Below are positions 7,364-9,605 of a DNA stretch of 9,605 bases, piece by piece. Position 1 is the first letter of the stretch. Each line of letters begins with the position of its first letter. The position numbers and the translations under genes were made by a program. The DNA is from Fidelibacterota bacterium. Lineage in GTDB: Bacteria; Fidelibacterota; Fidelibacteria; Fidelibacterales; Fidelibacteraceae. Under the pieces are notes generated by a model. That model saw nothing but the letters and a program-made list of their open reading frames with translations. It searched no databases and was not told where the DNA came from. The stretch is taken from positions 1 through 9,605 of the forward strand of contig JAGLUM010000334.1 of the NCBI GenBank assembly GCA_023134755.1. Direction: 5' to 3'.

Positions 7364-8395
7364 CTATTCTAATCGCTTTTTCTTTTCCAACATCGGTGGA
7401 ATGGTAAGGAATAAAATAGAAATAATAATTATAGCGGCACCGATAAGCTGGCTGGTCGGCGGCATATTCTGAGATGGGAATAACGCCAGCAAAAAAGCTG
7501 CGATCACACCAGCGAGAATACTGGATGACCGGTTAACCGGAATGCAGTACGTATTTTCACTTTTATCAAGGAAGACCAAGGTACCAAAGAACCCGGTTCC
7601 TTGTGAAAACATACCGATCAATAATAGTGCCCAGAGATAAGGCTGGTTCCAGTGCATAGTCCACCCCATGCGAACACTTTCGCCGACATCTCCCTTTAAC
7701 AGGGCAAAAACAACCAGAAATAAAACCAGAACAGGTGTTGAGACCATCTGCTCTTCAACAAAATAACGCAAGTTAGTTTCTTTTTTATCTGATTTTGCAT
7801 TACGGCTCATAAACTGGAAGCGCATAAAATAACTGAATAAATATATCAAAATGACAACAGCCAATAAAATAGGAATTTGGAAATTTTTAGCATCCGTTAG
7901 ACCAATCAAAAGGGCAGACAAAGCCCCAATAAGTCCAGCCAAGGAAAACCAGCGAACAGTACGTTTTGTCATGGCATCTACTATTGGCGCGATAATAAGC
8001 ACACCACCACGCATGAGCAGCATAGCCAGGACAATACTGACATTTTCAAAAGTGTAAGCCAAGGTGGTGGTTCCGATGATCAATGAAGTAAACAAACCGG
8101 ATAATAAAGTCCACTTAGTAGGATGTGGCACACTTATACCCAAAATCGTTGAATGAGTAGCATATTTCCACCATCCGAGAATACTAATAACTAAAAGCAT
8201 AGTGAGCAAAGTAGCAATGGCCGTCACAGGCAAAATTGAAAAACCTGCCATTGCATTTCCATTAAGCGAAGGCAGAAGTCCCTTGCTCATAATTTTTGTT
8301 AATAGGCTATAGGGAATATAGCAGGCAAAATACCCGAAAGCAAAGCCCCAAATACTATTATCAGCAATAATTTGTCTAAACGATTTTTTTCCCAA
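7364..8395 (-). CDS. EamA/DMT-like ten-helix permease, substrate unknown
   Basis: Integral membrane protein of 343 residues from a TTG start at 8395. I see ten hydrophobic helices: the first begins at about residue 16 (WGFAFGYFACY) and the last is AAIIIISILFLTI near the C-terminus. The loops are short and positively charged (MSRNAKSDKKETN, EKKKRLE). The count, length and pattern of two five-helix halves fit the drug/metabolite transporter (EamA) superfamily, with the tenth helix following a proline/serine segment (IPVNRSSS); I see no motif fixing the substrate. The alternative ATG at 8449 would add 18 residues that overlap the upstream kinase-like gene by 44 bases. I prefer TTG because GAGG lies exactly five bases before it and the extra residues are the neighbour's coding sequence read in another frame. 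Its close link to the kinase-like gene suggests a joint function. Confidence 0.75.
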   Translation of the reverse strand: MGKKSFRQIIADNSIWGFAFGYFACYIPYSLLTKIMSKGLLPSLNGNAMAGFSILPVTAIATLLTMLLVISILGWWKYATHSTILGISVPHPTKWTLLSGLFTSLIIGTTTLAYTFENVSIVLAMLLMRGGVLIIAPIVDAMTKRTVRWFSLAGLIGALSALLIGLTDAKNFQIPILLAVVILIYLFSYFMRFQFMSRNAKSDKKETNLRYFVEEQMVSTPVLVLFLVVFALLKGDVGESVRMGWTMHWNQPYLWALLLIGMFSQGTGFFGTLVFLDKSENTYCIPVNRSSSILAGVIAAFLLALFPSQNMPPTSQLIGAAIIIISILFLTIPPMLEKKKRLE

Positions 8396-8400
8396 AACAA

Positions 8401-8404
8401 CCTC
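8401..8404 (-). promoter_or_regulatory. Ribosome binding site deciding a TTG start for the permease
   Basis: GAGG immediately follows the stop codon (8406-8408) of the kinase-like gene and lies five bases before TTG at 8395. The ATG at 8449 has only a poorly placed G-rich stretch upstream. Confidence 0.5.
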
Positions 8405-8405
8405 G

Positions 8406-9125
8406 CTATTTTTTGTTTTTGATTTTCCATAAAGTATTAAAGCAGACATCTAAAGCCGGCCCCAGTTTTTCTATGTCGTCTGTAACTTCCGGCATATTGT
8501 GCAGTACAACATAAGGAATTTTATGATCAGAAAAATACAGATACTCAGGATCATCACCTTTGAAAATTTCCCAGTCGATTTCTTTATACATACGTTCTAG
8601 TTTTTCATCAGGAAGTCCATGTTCAAGGATAGAGTCCGGACGGTTCGGATTGAAACGTCTGCGATTTTTACGTAGTGATTCCTCAAAAGGCACATCAATA
8701 TAAAGGATACAAGCTTTTTCTAAAATATCATCGGACAGAGATCGAAAAGCAGTTTCATATCCACCATGTTCCGAGCCTCTGCTGAATTCAATAATAGTGG
8801 TAGTGGTTTCCGTGTAATTCTCATTGCGCAGTTTTTTCTGATATTCCAGAGAGATACGCTCAATTAAAAGGTTCCACATATAATTGTGCAGAAAATATCC
8901 GTCTGAATCGGAATGAAGGCGAGGTTTATTCATGATCTTTTCTAAAATAGCATCCTCTTCAAACCATGTCCATAGCAAAGGAAAATCATCAATTTCTTCA
9001 AATTGATTAATATTAAAGCGTTCCAAACGTTCCGTGACCCGGGTCTTCTTCAAATAATCAATAACCTCGGATTTTCCGGATGCGGGGCGTCCCATGAGAA
9101 TAATGATTTCAAAATGTTTTTTCAT
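8406..9125 (-). CDS. P-loop kinase-like ATP-binding protein, substrate unknown
   Basis: Soluble 239-residue protein with a clear Walker A near the N-terminus (G12-RPASG-K18-S19) after a hydrophobic strand (EIIILM). Near residues 140-170 a second strand (ILYIDVPFEESL) is followed by an Arg-rich stretch (RKNRRRFNPNRPD), resembling the arginine-rich LID of nucleoside, nucleotide or sugar kinases of the AAA_33/ADK type. An acidic segment (FEEIDDFP) and TTTIIEFSRGSEHGG lie between them; the latter could be the Walker B/substrate region. I do not recognise a named family. The ATG is supported by AGAAGGA at 9132-9138, six bases upstream. It ends 10 bases before the TTG start of the permease, so both are probably made from one transcript. 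A kinase that traps an imported metabolite is a reasonable inference, not a demonstrated function. Confidence 0.8.
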   Translation of the reverse strand: MKKHFEIIILMGRPASGKSEVIDYLKKTRVTERLERFNINQFEEIDDFPLLWTWFEEDAILEKIMNKPRLHSDSDGYFLHNYMWNLLIERISLEYQKKLRNENYTETTTTIIEFSRGSEHGGYETAFRSLSDDILEKACILYIDVPFEESLRKNRRRFNPNRPDSILEHGLPDEKLERMYKEIDWEIFKGDDPEYLYFSDHKIPYVVLHNMPEVTDDIEKLGPALDVCFNTLWKIKNKK

Positions 9126-9245
9126 ATTTAATCCTTCTAATTATTTTTTTACAGAACCATCGAAAGTAATAACAAATTGTTCGAATTAAAAACAGAAAAC
9201 AGAAATTTTCAGGTAAAGAATAAGATATTTATTAAAACATATTAT
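9126..9245 (-). other. Intergenic region upstream of the kinase-like gene
   Basis: A very AT-rich 120-bp spacer. It contains the ribosome binding site of the kinase-like gene (AGAAGGA, 9132-9138) and a two-copy 7-bp direct repeat (AAAACAG at 9189-9195 and 9196-9202). A promoter for the kinase/permease pair could lie here, but I find no pair of elements with good spacing and no clear terminator for the upstream ATPase gene. Confidence 0.3.
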
Positions 9246-9605
9246 TCAAATACCTATTTGCCGATCCAAATTTCGGTAGTGAATGGCTTCGCTGATATGA
9301 AATGAAAGGATGGCTTCTTTTTGATCCAGGTCGGCAATGGTCCGAGCTACTTTCAGGATCCGTGTATAGGCACGGGCACTTAATCCCAGACGTACAATTG
9401 CTACTTTCAGAAGCTGCCGGCTTTCCGTAGATAAGGCACAATAACGTTTAATATCCCGTGAGCCCATATGGGCATTGCAGTGCACCTGCGGATGTCGGGT
9501 AAAACGCTCTGTCTGGATTTTTCGTGCACCTAGAACGCGTGCACGTATACTTGCTGAAGCCTCACTGTCTTCCCGGTCGCTGATCTCCTCGTAGCTGACC
9601 GGGGG
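9246..9605 (-). CDS. YifB/ComM-family Mg-chelatase-like AAA+ ATPase, C-terminal end (5' partial)
   Basis: The reading frame is open from the right edge to a TGA at 9246-9248, giving 119 visible C-terminal residues of a family usually about 500 long. The start lies beyond the window, and the GTG at 9485 is an internal valine, not a start. Visible blocks are VSYEEISDREDSEASASIRARV, here split by positions: the PPVSYEEI region, then IRARVLGAR, TRHPQVHCNAHM, LLKVAIVRLGLSARAYTRIL, and VARTIADLD followed by ISEAIHYRNLDRQ. This is the Mg_chelatase C-terminal domain, with the arginine-bearing SAR-R and the sensor-type ARTIADL helix. YifB/ComM proteins are hexameric helicases that promote branch migration during integration of DNA in transformable bacteria. 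It is a separate gene from the kinase-like one, 120 bp away. Confidence 0.92.
   Translation of the reverse strand, partial: PPVSYEEISDREDSEASASIRARVLGARKIQTERFTRHPQVHCNAHMGSRDIKRYCALSTESRQLLKVAIVRLGLSARAYTRILKVARTIADLDQKEAILSFHISEAIHYRNLDRQIGI

Noticed and set aside
9189..9202. Two tandem copies of AAAACAG in the spacer before the kinase-like gene
   Set aside because: Only two short A-rich copies; too little to support an operator or CRISPR-like array.
9246..9485. A complete 79-residue gene starting at GTG 9485
   Set aside because: The same frame continues upstream without a stop to the window edge and encodes the rest of the YifB/ComM C-terminal domain, so this is an internal valine codon.

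Overview
The window reads as a compact, gene-dense chromosomal stretch of moderate-to-low GC from a Gram-negative-type bacterium, most likely in or near the FCB group (Bacteroidota and relatives such as Ignavibacteriota, Marinimicrobia, KSB1-like lineages). The main pointers are a PorX-type response regulator with a receiver plus PglZ/alkaline-phosphatase-like output domain, which is characteristic of FCB bacteria, and a large exported periplasmic-binding-protein-like protein. I cannot name a genus. There are no RNA genes, insertion sequences, CRISPR arrays or phage genes that I can support.

Plus strand, 1 to 6196: six tightly packed genes that look like one operon. They are porX (its first few codons lie off the left edge), tsaE, tsaB, rimI, surE and a 783-residue exported protein. 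Stop and start codons overlap (ATGA, TAA|ATG, ATGA, GTGA) up to surE, so translation is probably coupled. tsaE, tsaB and rimI form the familiar t6A-tRNA modification/ribosomal acetyltransferase cluster; tsaD, the catalytic partner, is not in the window. surE is a survival/nucleotide phosphatase. The last gene couples an N-terminal TPR-like region to a type 1 periplasmic-binding (Leu/Ile/Val-binding, LpoA-like) fold that carries an insertion of about 220 residues with Asp-Ser repeats.

Minus strand, 9605 down to 6213: the C-terminal end of a YifB/ComM-type Mg-chelatase-like ATPase (cut by the right edge), a P-loop kinase-like protein of unknown substrate, a ten-helix EamA/DMT-like permease, plsY (glycerol-3-phosphate acyltransferase) and a MutT-type Nudix hydrolase. 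The kinase and permease are 10 bases apart if the permease uses a TTG start with a good ribosome binding site, or overlap if it uses the upstream ATG. plsY and mutT share one base. The two blocks converge with only 16 bases between stop codons.

Most of the window is housekeeping. The parts deserving a second look are the kinase/permease pair of unknown substrate, the Asp-Ser-repeat insertion in the binding-protein-like gene, the unclear start of that same gene, and the position of porX at the head of a tRNA-modification operon.
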